Assembly (NCBI GenBank): GCA_016286575.1
Contig: JAEETB010000001.1
Span: forward strand, 16,644 to 80,643
Reading direction: 5' to 3'
DNA: 64,000 nt
DNA from: Prevotella sp.
GTDB lineage: Bacteria > Bacteroidota > Bacteroidia > Bacteroidales > Bacteroidaceae
Shown here: piece after piece, positions 18,007-27,385 of the stretch
Layout of the letters: the number at the start of each line of letters is the position of its first letter
Numbering within the stretch: the first letter of the stretch is position 1
The notes under the pieces: model-generated
Database searches by the model: none
What the model was told of the DNA's origin: nothing
What the model saw: only the letters and a program-made list of their open reading frames with translations
Translations under genes and position numbers: made by a program

Positions 18007-19761
18007 TTAGAAATTCACAGCCACATCCAAGGTATTACCAGAAGACCCAATGGCAACCTGTCTATTATGTTTTGCAAACAACAAATCACTCAACCACCAC
18101 GTCAGCTCGGCTGAGCCGATGCCGATGGCTGCACCAGCAGCAACGTCATACCAGTGATGATGCTTGTTGACCACACGTTCTACGCCTATAGCCGTAGCTG
18201 CTGCATAGCCAGCAATTGGGATCCAGATACAATCTTTTCTAAATTCTTTGTCTATCGATCTTGCCGCAGCGAATGCCATCGAGGCATGACCTGATGGGAA
18301 CGACTTGTTATCAGAATGGTCAGGTCGCTCTTCGCTGACAATTGCCTTCAGGGCAGACTTTGCGCCAAAGGCCACAATCATCGATGCGCCCGTATTCACA
18401 AAGAAACGGGGCCAGTTATGTCCACCTTCCCAATGAGTTGCCTTGCGTTTCTCTTTAGATTTATCCCACCAATTTTTACCAAACTCGTACTGGATGCCAA
18501 CATTGATATCAAACCACCCGTTGCTACAATCCCAAAGAGTACTGTTATCAAACCTTGCATCAAGGAAGCCACCCGTTGTCGCTTGATAAGAAACATCAGC
18601 AAATATTTTTGTTTTGTTGCTTATGGAAAAAACCTGTTCTGTACCTATACCTAATAAGGGGCATTCAGCATACGAAGAGGAAAAATTAGAAGCCAAGCCA
18701 GCCCGAGGATAAACAATGGCATTCCATTTCCTATCCTTTTGATAACCTCCTATGATATTATGCAGATTAAAGAACATATCAGCATAAAGAGCAATAAAGC
18801 CCCTCTTGTCAAGTTCGCCATTTGGATCATCTTTAGCAGCCAAATAGGACGCATGATGATTGATAATGATACCATTTTGCCAATTAAATCCACCTCTTAC
18901 ACCGACCTCGGGTGTGAACCACTTTCCTATACCAAGGTTTATTCCAAAAGTTTTCCCATTAGGAAACACATTTGCGAAATCTGTCTCGTATGGATTTATA
19001 AGTGACATCCCTAGACCTGCTTGAACAAACCAGTTATCCCAAAACGAATTGATGGCGACATCACCTACACTATTGCCGAAAATATTGGACACTTTATAGA
19101 ATCTATTTTCCGATGACAGATTCATCTCAACTCCAACATTAATCTCCGCATAACTATTGCCTCCATGATCAGTGCCAGAAGCAACACCATTGACACTTGC
19201 CACAAAAGAGTATTCGAGGTCGGCAAATATTCTCCATCTATTATTGATTCGATAAGTGTTCGTAATCCCCAAGCCCATCAGTGGTCCTCCCCCAGAGCCA
19301 AGGTTAAACCAAGCGCCAGCATGAGGAGCCAAGATGAGATTCCATTTTCTGCTAGGTCTATATTCACCAAATAGATTGTGTAAGTTTAACTGTATATCCC
19401 CATTAAATGTCAGGAATCCACCGTCGTGATAGCTACCGCCTTTCACGCCGTATGGTTTATACCAAATATTATAATTGTCTTTGATAATACCATTATTCCA
19501 TTTTACTTTAAATCGTCCTCCGAATTCGGGAGAGAACCACTTCCCTACAGCTAAACTCACGCCCAGTGATTTTCCATTGGGGAAAACATCTTTTACAGCA
19601 TGTCCTTTAGGGAACAATAGTGTCATATCTGTACCAACTTGACCATACCAATTATCCCAAAAAGAATTTGTCAAAATGGAGTCAGCCGATGATTTTTCAC
19701 AATCTTCAGCATAAACACTTACTGAAAGACAAATAGTAATCAAAACAAACAAATACTTCAT
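18007..19761 (-). CDS. PAP2 phosphatase fused to two tandem barrel-like domains
   Basis: About 584 residues from the ATG at 19761, which gives a clean signal peptide (M-K-Y-L-F-V-L ... V-Y-A). Two homologous copies of a roughly 190-residue domain follow: each opens S-F-W-D-N-W and contains V-F-P-N-G-K and G-K-W-F-[ST]-P-E. This is consistent with an outer-membrane-type beta barrel. The last 120 residues are a PAP2 domain with all three motifs: K-x6-R-P, P-S-G-H, and R-x5-H-x3-D. It would act in the envelope, perhaps dephosphorylating undecaprenyl pyrophosphate or lipid A. The duplicated barrel-phosphatase fusion is unusual. Confidence 0.75.
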   Translation of the reverse strand: MKYLFVLITICLSVSVYAEDCEKSSADSILTNSFWDNWYGQVGTDMTLLFPKGHAVKDVFPNGKSLGVSLAVGKWFSPEFGGRFKVKWNNGIIKDNYNIWYKPYGVKGGSYHDGGFLTFNGDIQLNLHNLFGEYRPSRKWNLILAPHAGAWFNLGSGGGPLMGLGITNTYRINNRWRIFADLEYSFVASVNGVASGTDHGGNSYAEINVGVEMNLSSENRFYKVSNIFGNSVGDVAINSFWDNWFVQAGLGMSLINPYETDFANVFPNGKTFGINLGIGKWFTPEVGVRGGFNWQNGIIINHHASYLAAKDDPNGELDKRGFIALYADMFFNLHNIIGGYQKDRKWNAIVYPRAGLASNFSSSYAECPLLGIGTEQVFSISNKTKIFADVSYQATTGGFLDARFDNSTLWDCSNGWFDINVGIQYEFGKNWWDKSKEKRKATHWEGGHNWPRFFVNTGASMIVAFGAKSALKAIVSEERPDHSDNKSFPSGHASMAFAAARSIDKEFRKDCIWIPIAGYAAATAIGVERVVNKHHHWYDVAAGAAIGIGSAELTWWLSDLLFAKHNRQVAIGSSGNTLDVAVNF

Positions 19762-19771
19762 CCTCAAATTC

Positions 19772-20668
19772 TTAAATTTTATAATTTTCAAGCACATCCA
19801 ATGGCTCCCACCTCAACTCATGGCGTGCCTTTTCATTGCTAAAGGTCAATGACTTGGTCATTTTCTCTAGCTTATAACTGTTGATTGGTGCTTTGTTCCC
19901 AAGTAAATCCCCCACCTTGGCCATACACCATGCCATCCAATATGGAATACTAATAGGATTTCTTTTACCTAACTGTTTGGCCACAGACTTGGAGATTTCG
20001 CCAAATGAAGGCTGGCGAGTGTCACAAACATTATAAGTACCACCTTTCTGCTCCAACAACGGTACCAATCGGGCAATATCATCAGCCATCAAGATACTCT
20101 TGATGACATTACCACCAGCAATGTTCATATAGAACCCTTTCTTGATTCCATCTACCATAGCCCCAAGATTTCCAGGGGCATCCTTACCCGCAAGCAGAGA
20201 AGGTCTAAGGATACCAAGTCGCACCTGATGATCCAAACACCACTTTGTGAGATATTCCTCTGCCATGATTTTGCTTTTAGCGTAAGGCGAATCACCGTTT
20301 AATGGATGTATTTCATCTATCATATCGCCATACTCACAGCCATACACGGCCACTGTAGAAATAAAAATCAGAGCCTTTGGAACTCCGACTTTCTCCAACG
20401 CATTACAAAGATGGATGGTCCCAGTATAGTTCACATCAAAAAACGCCTGCTTCTCAGCCTCTGTCTTTGGAACCACATGTGCTTTACCACAGGCATGCAG
20501 GACCACGTCATACTTCTCAGGCAACTCTGGCACATCTTTAGCCAGATTTGCCTTTATCATATCATCCGGCGTGATACCACATGTAGTAACCTCGTATTGT
20601 TGCGCCAATAAAGGCATCACGTTCTTACCAAGGAAGCCCGTACCTCCTGTAAATAAAAGTTTCTCCAT
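19772..20668 (-). CDS. NAD-dependent epimerase/reductase (extended SDR)
   Basis: A 298-residue extended SDR with the G-G-T-G-F-L-G nucleotide-binding motif at residues 8-14, a S-T-V-A-V-Y-G strand and a Y-A-K-S-K catalytic pair. A nucleotide-sugar epimerase or 4-keto reductase paired with a WbpL-like transferase is the usual end of Bacteroidales capsule loci. The pair often makes and loads a 6-deoxy amino sugar such as FucNAc or QuiNAc, although here the PAP2 gene lies between them. Substrate is not determinable. Confidence 0.75.
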   Translation of the reverse strand: MEKLLFTGGTGFLGKNVMPLLAQQYEVTTCGITPDDMIKANLAKDVPELPEKYDVVLHACGKAHVVPKTEAEKQAFFDVNYTGTIHLCNALEKVGVPKALIFISTVAVYGCEYGDMIDEIHPLNGDSPYAKSKIMAEEYLTKWCLDHQVRLGILRPSLLAGKDAPGNLGAMVDGIKKGFYMNIAGGNVIKSILMADDIARLVPLLEQKGGTYNVCDTRQPSFGEISKSVAKQLGKRNPISIPYWMAWCMAKVGDLLGNKAPINSYKLEKMTKSLTFSNEKARHELRWEPLDVLENYKI

Positions 20669-20690
20669 TTTTAAAATGATAACAGCCCAT

Positions 20691-21764
20691 TTAATGATGT
20701 AATGTTGCAGGCTTCATCAAATGAGCAAGTATTTGATATACAAATGTTGATAATAGACTGTCTGAATAGACAATCTTATGACGCCATCGGTTACGCCACC
20801 AGTTTTGTCCCCTCTGCCAAACATATTTCAAAAAGCCACTTTCTTTAGGCTGTGAGTTTAATGGATTGAACAAGTCTGCCAATACCCTTTCTCCGTATTC
20901 CTCGTTACCACACCCCTTAAAGATCTCTCTCTTGAATCCAAGATACGTATAACAAATATAATTGATGGCATCTAAAAAGTGATGCATGTTTTGGTTCTTA
21001 ACTACAGACCAAAATGGGCTCCAGTGTACAGCCGTATGATAATTCTTCACAAATAGTCCCCAATCCAGTATCTGTCTCAAATTCATACCCGTAGCAGCAA
21101 ATTCACTAGCCATATGTCTCAAGACAAAAAGCGCATTAAAATCTGCAGATGGTACATAAACATTCTGTCCTTGTATGGTCGCTATCTTTTTCTCAACGCT
21201 ACAAATATCCTTTAATCTCTTCTCAATCTTCTTTGTTGAGCGATGAGAATAAACATTCAGGAAATCGTAATGGTTTTCAACCGTCAAGCCTTGATAAACA
21301 AAAACCGTATGATGGTGATGACCATTATCTATATCTATTCCAAGTTCCTTTTTTACTAATTTGTCGGCTTTCTTTTGGTCACCGAACAGATAAATATCCA
21401 AATCACTGCATGGTCTATGCGAAGGTATAGGAAAATTCAAACTAAGCCCCCATCCTTTCAACACCATCATGCGTATATCATGCTGCTGATAGAATTTGGC
21501 TAAAGATGCGATAACTTTTTCCTGTCTCTTGTATTCCGATACTTGCTGGGTGGTTATTCCTATCCACTCTAATTTTGTTTGTAAGTCGATATTGATGGGG
21601 ATATTCTCATCTATACACCTCTGAATACCATCAAGAGCAATAGCAGCAACGCCATGCATAGAAGCGAGACTCAGGACTTCACCCCAGTTGGTATGGTCTG
21701 GGACATGACATTCATTGACATTACCCAGACCATACTTGACTATTTCCAATAAGGATTCGACCAT
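20691..21764 (-). CDS. nucleotidyltransferase-fold protein (NTP_transf_5)
   Basis: A 357-residue protein with a nucleotidyltransferase core: V-L-K-G-W-G-L-S, then C-S-D-L-D-I-Y-L, the DxD pair. This matches the Pfam NTP_transf_5 family often found in polysaccharide and lasso/lipopeptide loci. Its ATG overlaps the TGA of the TagB-like gene, so they are coupled. Role unknown; modification of the glycan or regulation are possible. Confidence 0.7.
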   Translation of the reverse strand: MVESLLEIVKYGLGNVNECHVPDHTNWGEVLSLASMHGVAAIALDGIQRCIDENIPINIDLQTKLEWIGITTQQVSEYKRQEKVIASLAKFYQQHDIRMMVLKGWGLSLNFPIPSHRPCSDLDIYLFGDQKKADKLVKKELGIDIDNGHHHHTVFVYQGLTVENHYDFLNVYSHRSTKKIEKRLKDICSVEKKIATIQGQNVYVPSADFNALFVLRHMASEFAATGMNLRQILDWGLFVKNYHTAVHWSPFWSVVKNQNMHHFLDAINYICYTYLGFKREIFKGCGNEEYGERVLADLFNPLNSQPKESGFLKYVWQRGQNWWRNRWRHKIVYSDSLLSTFVYQILAHLMKPATLHH

Positions 21765-22936
21765 CAGCCTTTATATTCCTTGAAAAGTGCATCAACGCAC
21801 ATTTCTGTCGCATGTCCGCCAATAGCAGACACTTTCATCTTCAGTTTGTCTTTAGTAAGCTGACATTCTTCCTTATAGTCCATAGTGAGAATATGATTCA
21901 CCACGTCCTGCTCTGTTTTGAGTACACCAGAAGGCATCTCATGTTCAAAGTCAAGATTCAGACCACGAATTTTTTTATATGTGTCATAATCCCATCCAAA
22001 ACAGATGATTGGCCTTTCCAATATACAATAATCCGAAATGCAAGATGAATAATCGGAAATCAAAATGTCTGCCACTGCGAACAAGTCATTTATCCTTGGG
22101 TATGAAGTGTAATTCCGACAGAAATCATCAAACTGAACACCCATCAACTTATTTGTATATGCATGAGTCCTTAGCAATAAAATATATTCATTGCCAAGTT
22201 TCTCCTCCCAATATTTTATATTCATTGGTGGGGTTATCGAATAGGTGTCACCATTATCTGTACTCTCACGCCATGTAGGCGCATATAGTATGATCTTCTT
22301 ATCTTTGGGTAACCCAAGCTGTTCTTTCAATTTATCGACTTTTTCTGGTGTAACATAGTATAATTCATCGTTCCTAGGAAGACCACTGGGGATCATACTC
22401 TCTTCTCTGATATTCAAATATTTCTTGTCAAGTTCTTTATTCCACTCGCTTTCATAACAGAAAAAATCTACATCTGTAAAATCAAAATCCTTACGATTAG
22501 GGACCTGATTTCCCATGGCATTGACGGGTGCGCCATGCCAGGTATTCAAGTAAAGGCAATTTTTTTTCTTGTAATGCAGACCTCTTTCTATATTAACACA
22601 AGCAACCCAGTATTTTGACCTTAGAGAATACTTGAAATAGTCCAAGGTGTCAGACTTAACCTTTATTGGATTCCCTGGAATTTCAACAGTCAGATCATCT
22701 AAGCCCCACACATATTTAAGGTTCTTAAAGCGCTCTTGCTTTATCATGTATTCATATATCGTCCGAGGACTATCGTTATACTTCCGAGTATGTCCTGTAA
22801 ACAAAACCATTTCATTATCTATGGGATTAAACCATCCCAGAACTTTCAGAGTCGAACTGGCACAGAAATGGAATAATCGATTGAACCACCAATAATGTTT
22901 CAACCAATAATCTAATTTTGCTCTAAAACCGGTCAT
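21764..22936 (-). CDS. CDP-glycerol glycerophosphotransferase-like (TagB/TagF family)
   Basis: A 390-residue protein with the family landmarks: T-W-H-G-A-P near residue 137, I-L-Y-A-P-T-W-R-E, and D-I-L-I-S-D-Y-S-S near the end. These enzymes transfer glycerol phosphate or related alcohol phosphates from CDP carriers. Two genes upstream is a LicC-like cytidylyltransferase, so a CDP-activated amino-alcohol phosphate is a reasonable donor. No membrane helix is apparent, and it would act on the cytoplasmic face. Confidence 0.75.
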   Translation of the reverse strand: MTGFRAKLDYWLKHYWWFNRLFHFCASSTLKVLGWFNPIDNEMVLFTGHTRKYNDSPRTIYEYMIKQERFKNLKYVWGLDDLTVEIPGNPIKVKSDTLDYFKYSLRSKYWVACVNIERGLHYKKKNCLYLNTWHGAPVNAMGNQVPNRKDFDFTDVDFFCYESEWNKELDKKYLNIREESMIPSGLPRNDELYYVTPEKVDKLKEQLGLPKDKKIILYAPTWRESTDNGDTYSITPPMNIKYWEEKLGNEYILLLRTHAYTNKLMGVQFDDFCRNYTSYPRINDLFAVADILISDYSSCISDYCILERPIICFGWDYDTYKKIRGLNLDFEHEMPSGVLKTEQDVVNHILTMDYKEECQLTKDKLKMKVSAIGGHATEMCVDALFKEYKG

Positions 22937-22937
22937 T

Positions 22938-23996
22938 TTATTTGTCTATTTCTAATAATGCATCCATAAACAGCTTCATATACTTTTCTTCACCAATAGA
23001 TACACGCAGACAAGTTCCAAACTCGCCCACGTTCTCATACGACTTGATAAGTATCTTTTTCTCATCCTTCATTCTACTTACAATTGTATCTGCATCGGTT
23101 TTAGGTTCTATAAACAGGAAATTACCTGCTTCTCCCTTATGACGATAGCCATATGCGTCAAGTGTCTTGATCAGATAATCTCGACCCTGTTCAAAGTTCG
23201 AAATCAAATCTTCAAGGATATGAGGTGTCGTTAGAATCTTCTCAGCAAACTTCAATGCAAAAGCGTTTGTGTTGTGGGGTGTCGTAAGTTTCTGGACTAA
23301 TTTTATTCCTTCTGCCCATCCCACAACATAGCCTAGGCGGCATCCGGCCATAGAGAATAACTTGGAGAAAGTTCTCGTCAGGAAAATATGATCATTTTCC
23401 ATTGCATACTTAATGAAAGTCTTGGGATAGAAATAATGATATGCCTCGTCAACTATCATCGTTATCTCTTTCTCTTTGCAAACCTTTAATATCTTCTGAA
23501 ACTCTTCCTCGGAATATACATTTCCCATCGGGTTGTTAGGATTCAGAAGTATCAACATTTGTGTGTCATTGGTCAAATGGCTGATAATATGGTCGACATC
23601 CATTGTCAGGTCTTCATTATAAGGAACCTTCACAAAATCTCTTCCATACATTTCAGAATAAACCTGAAACATAAAATAGGAAGGTACTACGCCTACAACT
23701 CTGCCACTAACCGAAGTAAATGCTTCCATTATATGTCTAATGCCTTCAGAGGAGCCATTCACAAGACAGATATTCTCTGATTTCACACCAAGGTGATTGG
23801 CTAATACATTTGTAAAATCTTCGTCTTCAGGATACTGACCTATAAACTGAGGAGTTATACCAGAGAGTACCTGATCAATAAACTCCTGGGGTAAACCTCC
23901 GGGGTTCTCATTAAGATCAAGACGCAAATAATCTTTTCTGCCATTTTGGGCAAAGATCCTAACCAAATTAGGTAAATTGGGGTTTATATAATACAT
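22938..23996 (-). CDS. HisC/CobD-like PLP aminotransferase (fold type I)
   Basis: A 352-residue PLP enzyme of the histidinol-phosphate aminotransferase group: N-P-N-N-P-M-G, V-D-E-A-Y, the Schiff-base lysine in T-F-S-K-L-F-S-M-A-G-C-R-L-G, and L-R-V-S-I-G at the end. A housekeeping histidine role is unlikely because it lies between a LicC-like cytidylyltransferase and a TagB-like transferase. It may instead make an amino-alcohol phosphate (by amination of a keto-alcohol phosphate or CobD-like decarboxylation) for CDP activation. That role is inference. Confidence 0.7.
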   Translation of the reverse strand: MYYINPNLPNLVRIFAQNGRKDYLRLDLNENPGGLPQEFIDQVLSGITPQFIGQYPEDEDFTNVLANHLGVKSENICLVNGSSEGIRHIMEAFTSVSGRVVGVVPSYFMFQVYSEMYGRDFVKVPYNEDLTMDVDHIISHLTNDTQMLILLNPNNPMGNVYSEEEFQKILKVCKEKEITMIVDEAYHYFYPKTFIKYAMENDHIFLTRTFSKLFSMAGCRLGYVVGWAEGIKLVQKLTTPHNTNAFALKFAEKILTTPHILEDLISNFEQGRDYLIKTLDAYGYRHKGEAGNFLFIEPKTDADTIVSRMKDEKKILIKSYENVGEFGTCLRVSIGEEKYMKLFMDALLEIDK

Positions 23997-24032
23997 AATA
24001 TTCTTATTTTACAAATTGTTTAATTTCGTTGA

Positions 24033-24752
24033 TTAATAATTTGAATCTTCGTTTATCTTTTTAGCTAGGAGCATGTCACTTACGCAGTCCACCTCTGTCC
24101 ATTTCGAATCGCAAATATCATCATAGTACAACTCAAAATCTTCGTCAAAAATCATCTGGACAAGTGCATCCTCGTACCATTGGTCGTAAAAACCATCATT
24201 GAGCATTACCTCAATTTTCTCCTTCAATGCTATTGCAGAGGCAGGATTTAGAAGAGTTATACCAGCATACTCACCATAATAATCATCCAAATTTTTACTC
24301 ATTACAACCACTTTGTCATGATTTACCTGAACATTGTAGTCGCCGTTTCTTTTTATCGAACTGTCAAGAAGGACCTTGGGCCTGTCAACAGGTTTACACA
24401 ACAGTTCCTTAATAAGGCGGTTTTCCATGACGATATCCGCATCAAGGAGAACAACATTGTCTTCCGTTAGATAATCTCTAGCAAACCATAGCGAAGCTAT
24501 CGAATTTGTCACTTCATAGAACGGGTTCATAACAAAGGTGACATCGTATGAAGCAAGTTCTTCTTTAATTGCCTCACTCATGAACCCTAATACAACAATA
24601 ATCTTTGCATCATTATCATACTTTTTGATTAGTCTAACCATTCTTTGAAGAACGGTGTTGTCCTTGTCAAGTTTGTACAAAACTTTAGGTTTGTTTAAGG
24701 TTAAAGGGTGCAATCTTGTCCCTTTACCTGCAGCCATAAAAATGTATACCAT
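24033..24752 (-). CDS. LicC-like sugar/choline-phosphate cytidylyltransferase
   Basis: A 239-residue nucleotidyltransferase with M-A-A-G-K-G-T-R-L-H-P-L-T, N-K-P-K-V-L and a V-L-L-D-A-D-I-V metal site, close to LicC and AEP cytidylyltransferases in length and motif spacing. It would make a CDP-activated small alcohol phosphate (choline, ethanolamine, serinol or aminoethylphosphonate are options). No choline kinase or uptake gene is present, so choline is less favoured. It works with the adjacent HisC-like and TagB-like enzymes. Confidence 0.75.
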   Translation of the reverse strand: MVYIFMAAGKGTRLHPLTLNKPKVLYKLDKDNTVLQRMVRLIKKYDNDAKIIVVLGFMSEAIKEELASYDVTFVMNPFYEVTNSIASLWFARDYLTEDNVVLLDADIVMENRLIKELLCKPVDRPKVLLDSSIKRNGDYNVQVNHDKVVVMSKNLDDYYGEYAGITLLNPASAIALKEKIEVMLNDGFYDQWYEDALVQMIFDEDFELYYDDICDSKWTEVDCVSDMLLAKKINEDSNY

Positions 24753-24770
24753 ATTTGTTGAAATTTAAAA

Positions 24771-25322
24771 TTACCATAATAATAATCCAAGCCTAAGCAT
24801 ATAGTCCTTGGGGGGGAAGATTATTTCAAAACCATATTGTGCAGCACTCTTCACCACATTACATCCTGTAGCTTCTAAAGGGGAACGTGCTTCATAGGGA
24901 TTGTTACAACGTTCCTTTCCACAACCGTTCTTACACAATTTGCATGAACCTCCAATAAAAGAAACTGCAGTGGAATTGTTATGATTATAACAATACTTTT
25001 CCATCAGCAGCAAACTCCTGTGATTAATAACTGAAGATTCATTTCTGGCATCCGGATTCGATAGTGGAACCTTGACGTAAACAAAAGCCCCATAATCATA
25101 TTCTGCAAACATTTTAGCATAATCAATATCTGGAATAAATGGACGACAATGCCAATTGCGATTATACCTGCCACAATAGAAGCAATTCATCTTCGTTCGT
25201 TCCTCGAAAATCATCTTCCTTGGATCTACCAAGAAAGCTTCGACTGTGGGATATGTTTTATGAACTTCTTCCAACATAGAGTTTAAAAATATGTTGGCTT
25301 CTTCGTTTTCTTGATGTCTCAT
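24771..25322 (-). CDS. DUF2284 cysteine-rich metal-binding protein
   Basis: A 183-residue protein with a C-F-Y-C ... H-C-R-P-F-I-P-D motif and a later cluster C-K-L-C-K-N-G-C-G-K-E-R-C-N-N-P followed by E-A-T-G-C. This is the cysteine pattern of DUF2284 predicted metal-binding proteins, possibly Fe-S. The typical family has C-P-P after the second motif; here it is C-R-P. Its place in a CDP-alcohol module is odd and may mean a redox step in precursor synthesis. Confidence 0.7.
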   Translation of the reverse strand: MRHQENEEANIFLNSMLEEVHKTYPTVEAFLVDPRKMIFEERTKMNCFYCGRYNRNWHCRPFIPDIDYAKMFAEYDYGAFVYVKVPLSNPDARNESSVINHRSLLLMEKYCYNHNNSTAVSFIGGSCKLCKNGCGKERCNNPYEARSPLEATGCNVVKSAAQYGFEIIFPPKDYMLRLGLLLW

Positions 25323-25356
25323 ATTTTAATTCAATCTCTCACTATTATAGCTTTCT

Positions 25357-26574
25357 TCATACATTTTGATTTATTATCCCTTCTATCGCAGAGACTACCT
25401 TCTGCAGATTTGCTTCTCGTGTTAGATTATGCTCCGCATACTCACGGCTGTTCTTGCCTTGTTGATCAAGTTCTAGTCTTGTGGCCTGCGCATACTTGCG
25501 GAAAGCATCCTCCAGTTCTTCTCTATTATCTGGAGAAGTCACTATTCCACTTTTTGAGCTTCTAATAATATCAGCAGTGTCACTGTCAAGTTCTATACTT
25601 GCAATCACAGGTTTCCCACTTAGCATGTATGCTACCAATTTAGATGGAATACCGAGTTTTCCGGTACCCGTCTTTAATGCAAGTACCATCACGTCAGCCT
25701 TACTCTGCACTTCTGGCACCTTTCCGTCAGGAATAGGACCGAAAAAAACGTTCTTGGCTCCTCGCTCTTTAACAATATTCATGCAAAACTCCTTAGCGTT
25801 TCCGCCACCCATCACGTGAAGCTCTGCATTATCTATCTGGGCATCAATAAATGCATTAATAATCAAGTCAACATTTGCCTGCGCACTATTATTTCCGGCA
25901 AACATAAACTTCACTTTCTCATCACTATTCTTTTTCGCTCCTTTATAGTTCAAAAACGCAGATTCATCCTGCCAATTGGCCACAACAAGGAACTGCTCCA
26001 AAGGGATATTTCTTGTCTCTGCCAAATAATTGGCCATCCCATCGGAAATTGTTCTCACCTTTGCTGCTTTAGATATATAGTATTTGTCGTAAGGTGCCAT
26101 GATGCTTTTCACGAACCACTGCAATAACGAAACTTTGGGCAGTTTCGTCAATACCGATTCGGGATATATGTCCTGTATGGGCACAATATAAGGAATGTTA
26201 TACTTCACACATGCTTTTGCCACCTGATAGAGGCTCACGAACTGCCACCCGTCATTGTAGACGAAATCTATCTCGCCATGATGTGCTTTGATATACTCCA
26301 CGGCCTTCTTTCCAAAGCTATAGCTCTCGTGGAATCTCCCGACAACGGCTGACTTGGGATGCACATATGAATCTACTACAATTTGTTTAAAGTGTCCTTC
26401 TGCTTTCTTGCTGTTTGAAAAATCATAGCCCATCGGTCTAGACGGCCTTGGCGTAATAACTGTAACATCATATCGTTCTGACAAACCGACTGTTAAGTCA
26501 TAATTCATCTGAGCAGACGTCACTGGTTCTGGCAAAAACACACCTGTAACTATCAGTATTTTTTTCTTTATCAT
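25357..26574 (-). CDS. GT4-family glycosyltransferase (WbuB-like)
   Basis: A 405-residue GT-B enzyme. The N-terminal [12 protein letters not shown] and V-I-T-P-R-P-S-R-P, then A-N-W-Q-D-E, a G-G-G-N-A linker and a C-terminal [15 protein letters not shown] donor-site motif place it in GT4 near WbuB-type amino-sugar transferases. Its start overlaps the stop of the acetyltransferase upstream by 4 bp. Confidence 0.8.
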   Translation of the reverse strand: MIKKKILIVTGVFLPEPVTSAQMNYDLTVGLSERYDVTVITPRPSRPMGYDFSNSKKAEGHFKQIVVDSYVHPKSAVVGRFHESYSFGKKAVEYIKAHHGEIDFVYNDGWQFVSLYQVAKACVKYNIPYIVPIQDIYPESVLTKLPKVSLLQWFVKSIMAPYDKYYISKAAKVRTISDGMANYLAETRNIPLEQFLVVANWQDESAFLNYKGAKKNSDEKVKFMFAGNNSAQANVDLIINAFIDAQIDNAELHVMGGGNAKEFCMNIVKERGAKNVFFGPIPDGKVPEVQSKADVMVLALKTGTGKLGIPSKLVAYMLSGKPVIASIELDSDTADIIRSSKSGIVTSPDNREELEDAFRKYAQATRLELDQQGKNSREYAEHNLTREANLQKVVSAIEGIINQNV

Positions 26575-27113
26575 AATTTACAGAACCTACGTTTAATGAA
26601 TTTTGCCGGATTACCACCCACAATTGTCCATGGTTCAACGTCTTTCACGACCACACTTCCCAAAGCCACAATTGCTCCATTTCCTATCTTTATACCTTTT
26701 CCAACGATGGAACTAGCAGCAACCCATGCGTCCTCCCCTATCTCTATTGGGGCAAATATCAAAGGCCTTTCTGGTTTTGATATATCGTGAGATGCAGTAC
26801 ATATATAGGCATATTGACTTATTATGGCATTTCTTTTAAGCGTCACATAATCAATATTATATATTTCCGCTTTTGGTCCAATCTCAGAGCCTTCTTCCAT
26901 GATCAGATTTCGTGGGTCAAAAATCTTACAAGAAGAATATATATATACATTCTTTGACACATTTCCACCAAACAAATTAATAATAATTCTTTTCCAACTA
27001 CTTCCAAAATGCTTGGGAAGCCATCTACAAAGTAAGAGCCAGGATAGTTGAAAAAACATCCTAAATAGTTTTGATCTATAGTTTAACGAACCTTCTCTTG
27101 TAATTACATGCAT
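26571..27113 (-). CDS. WcaF-like hexapeptide-repeat acyltransferase
   Basis: About 180 residues with left-handed beta-helix hexapeptides ([13 protein letters not shown] then [13 protein letters not shown]) and an active-site C-T-A-S-H-D, as in WcaF/serine-acetyltransferase-like sugar O-acetyltransferases. I choose the ATG at 27113 because an AAAAGGAGATAAT ribosome-binding site directly precedes it. The 15-codon upstream extension overlaps the previous frame. It probably acetylates the repeat unit. Confidence 0.8.
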   Translation of the reverse strand: MHVITREGSLNYRSKLFRMFFQLSWLLLCRWLPKHFGSSWKRIIINLFGGNVSKNVYIYSSCKIFDPRNLIMEEGSEIGPKAEIYNIDYVTLKRNAIISQYAYICTASHDISKPERPLIFAPIEIGEDAWVAASSIVGKGIKIGNGAIVALGSVVVKDVEPWTIVGGNPAKFIKRRFCKL

Positions 27114-27385
27114 ATTATCTCCTTTTGAATTGTTATTACTACACCATTGCCAATACAAATAACTTGCATAGATTTAACCTGTAGGGGTTCTTTTCGCATT
27201 GATGCATAATAAGTCATGATATAATATTTTCTACAAGCACAAAAACTGAACATACTCCTGAGTATCCACCTTAACCAAAAGAGCCCATAAAACATCCCAA
27301 ACGAGGTAATAAAGGTATGTTGCATTTCTTCTTCGCCAGCCTTTTTACTTCGTTTGTCATAAGGATACACTATTTTAGGAACCAT
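27104..27385 (-). CDS. small hypothetical protein between glycan genes
   Basis: Ninety-three residues with a hydrophobic segment ([14 protein letters not shown]) and Cys-rich middle; no family recognised. Its ATG overlaps the end of the upstream GT-like gene by 16 bp and its stop overlaps the acetyltransferase start, which favours translation. It could also be the relic of a larger deleted glycosyltransferase. Confidence 0.4.
   Translation of the reverse strand: MVPKIVYPYDKRSKKAGEEEMQHTFITSFGMFYGLFWLRWILRSMFSFCACRKYYIMTYYASMRKEPLQVKSMQVICIGNGVVITIQKEIICM

Noticed and set aside
24033..24752. Phosphocholine decoration (licC)
   Set aside because: No choline kinase, transporter or LicD gene is present nearby; a different alcohol phosphate is as likely, so no gene symbol is given.
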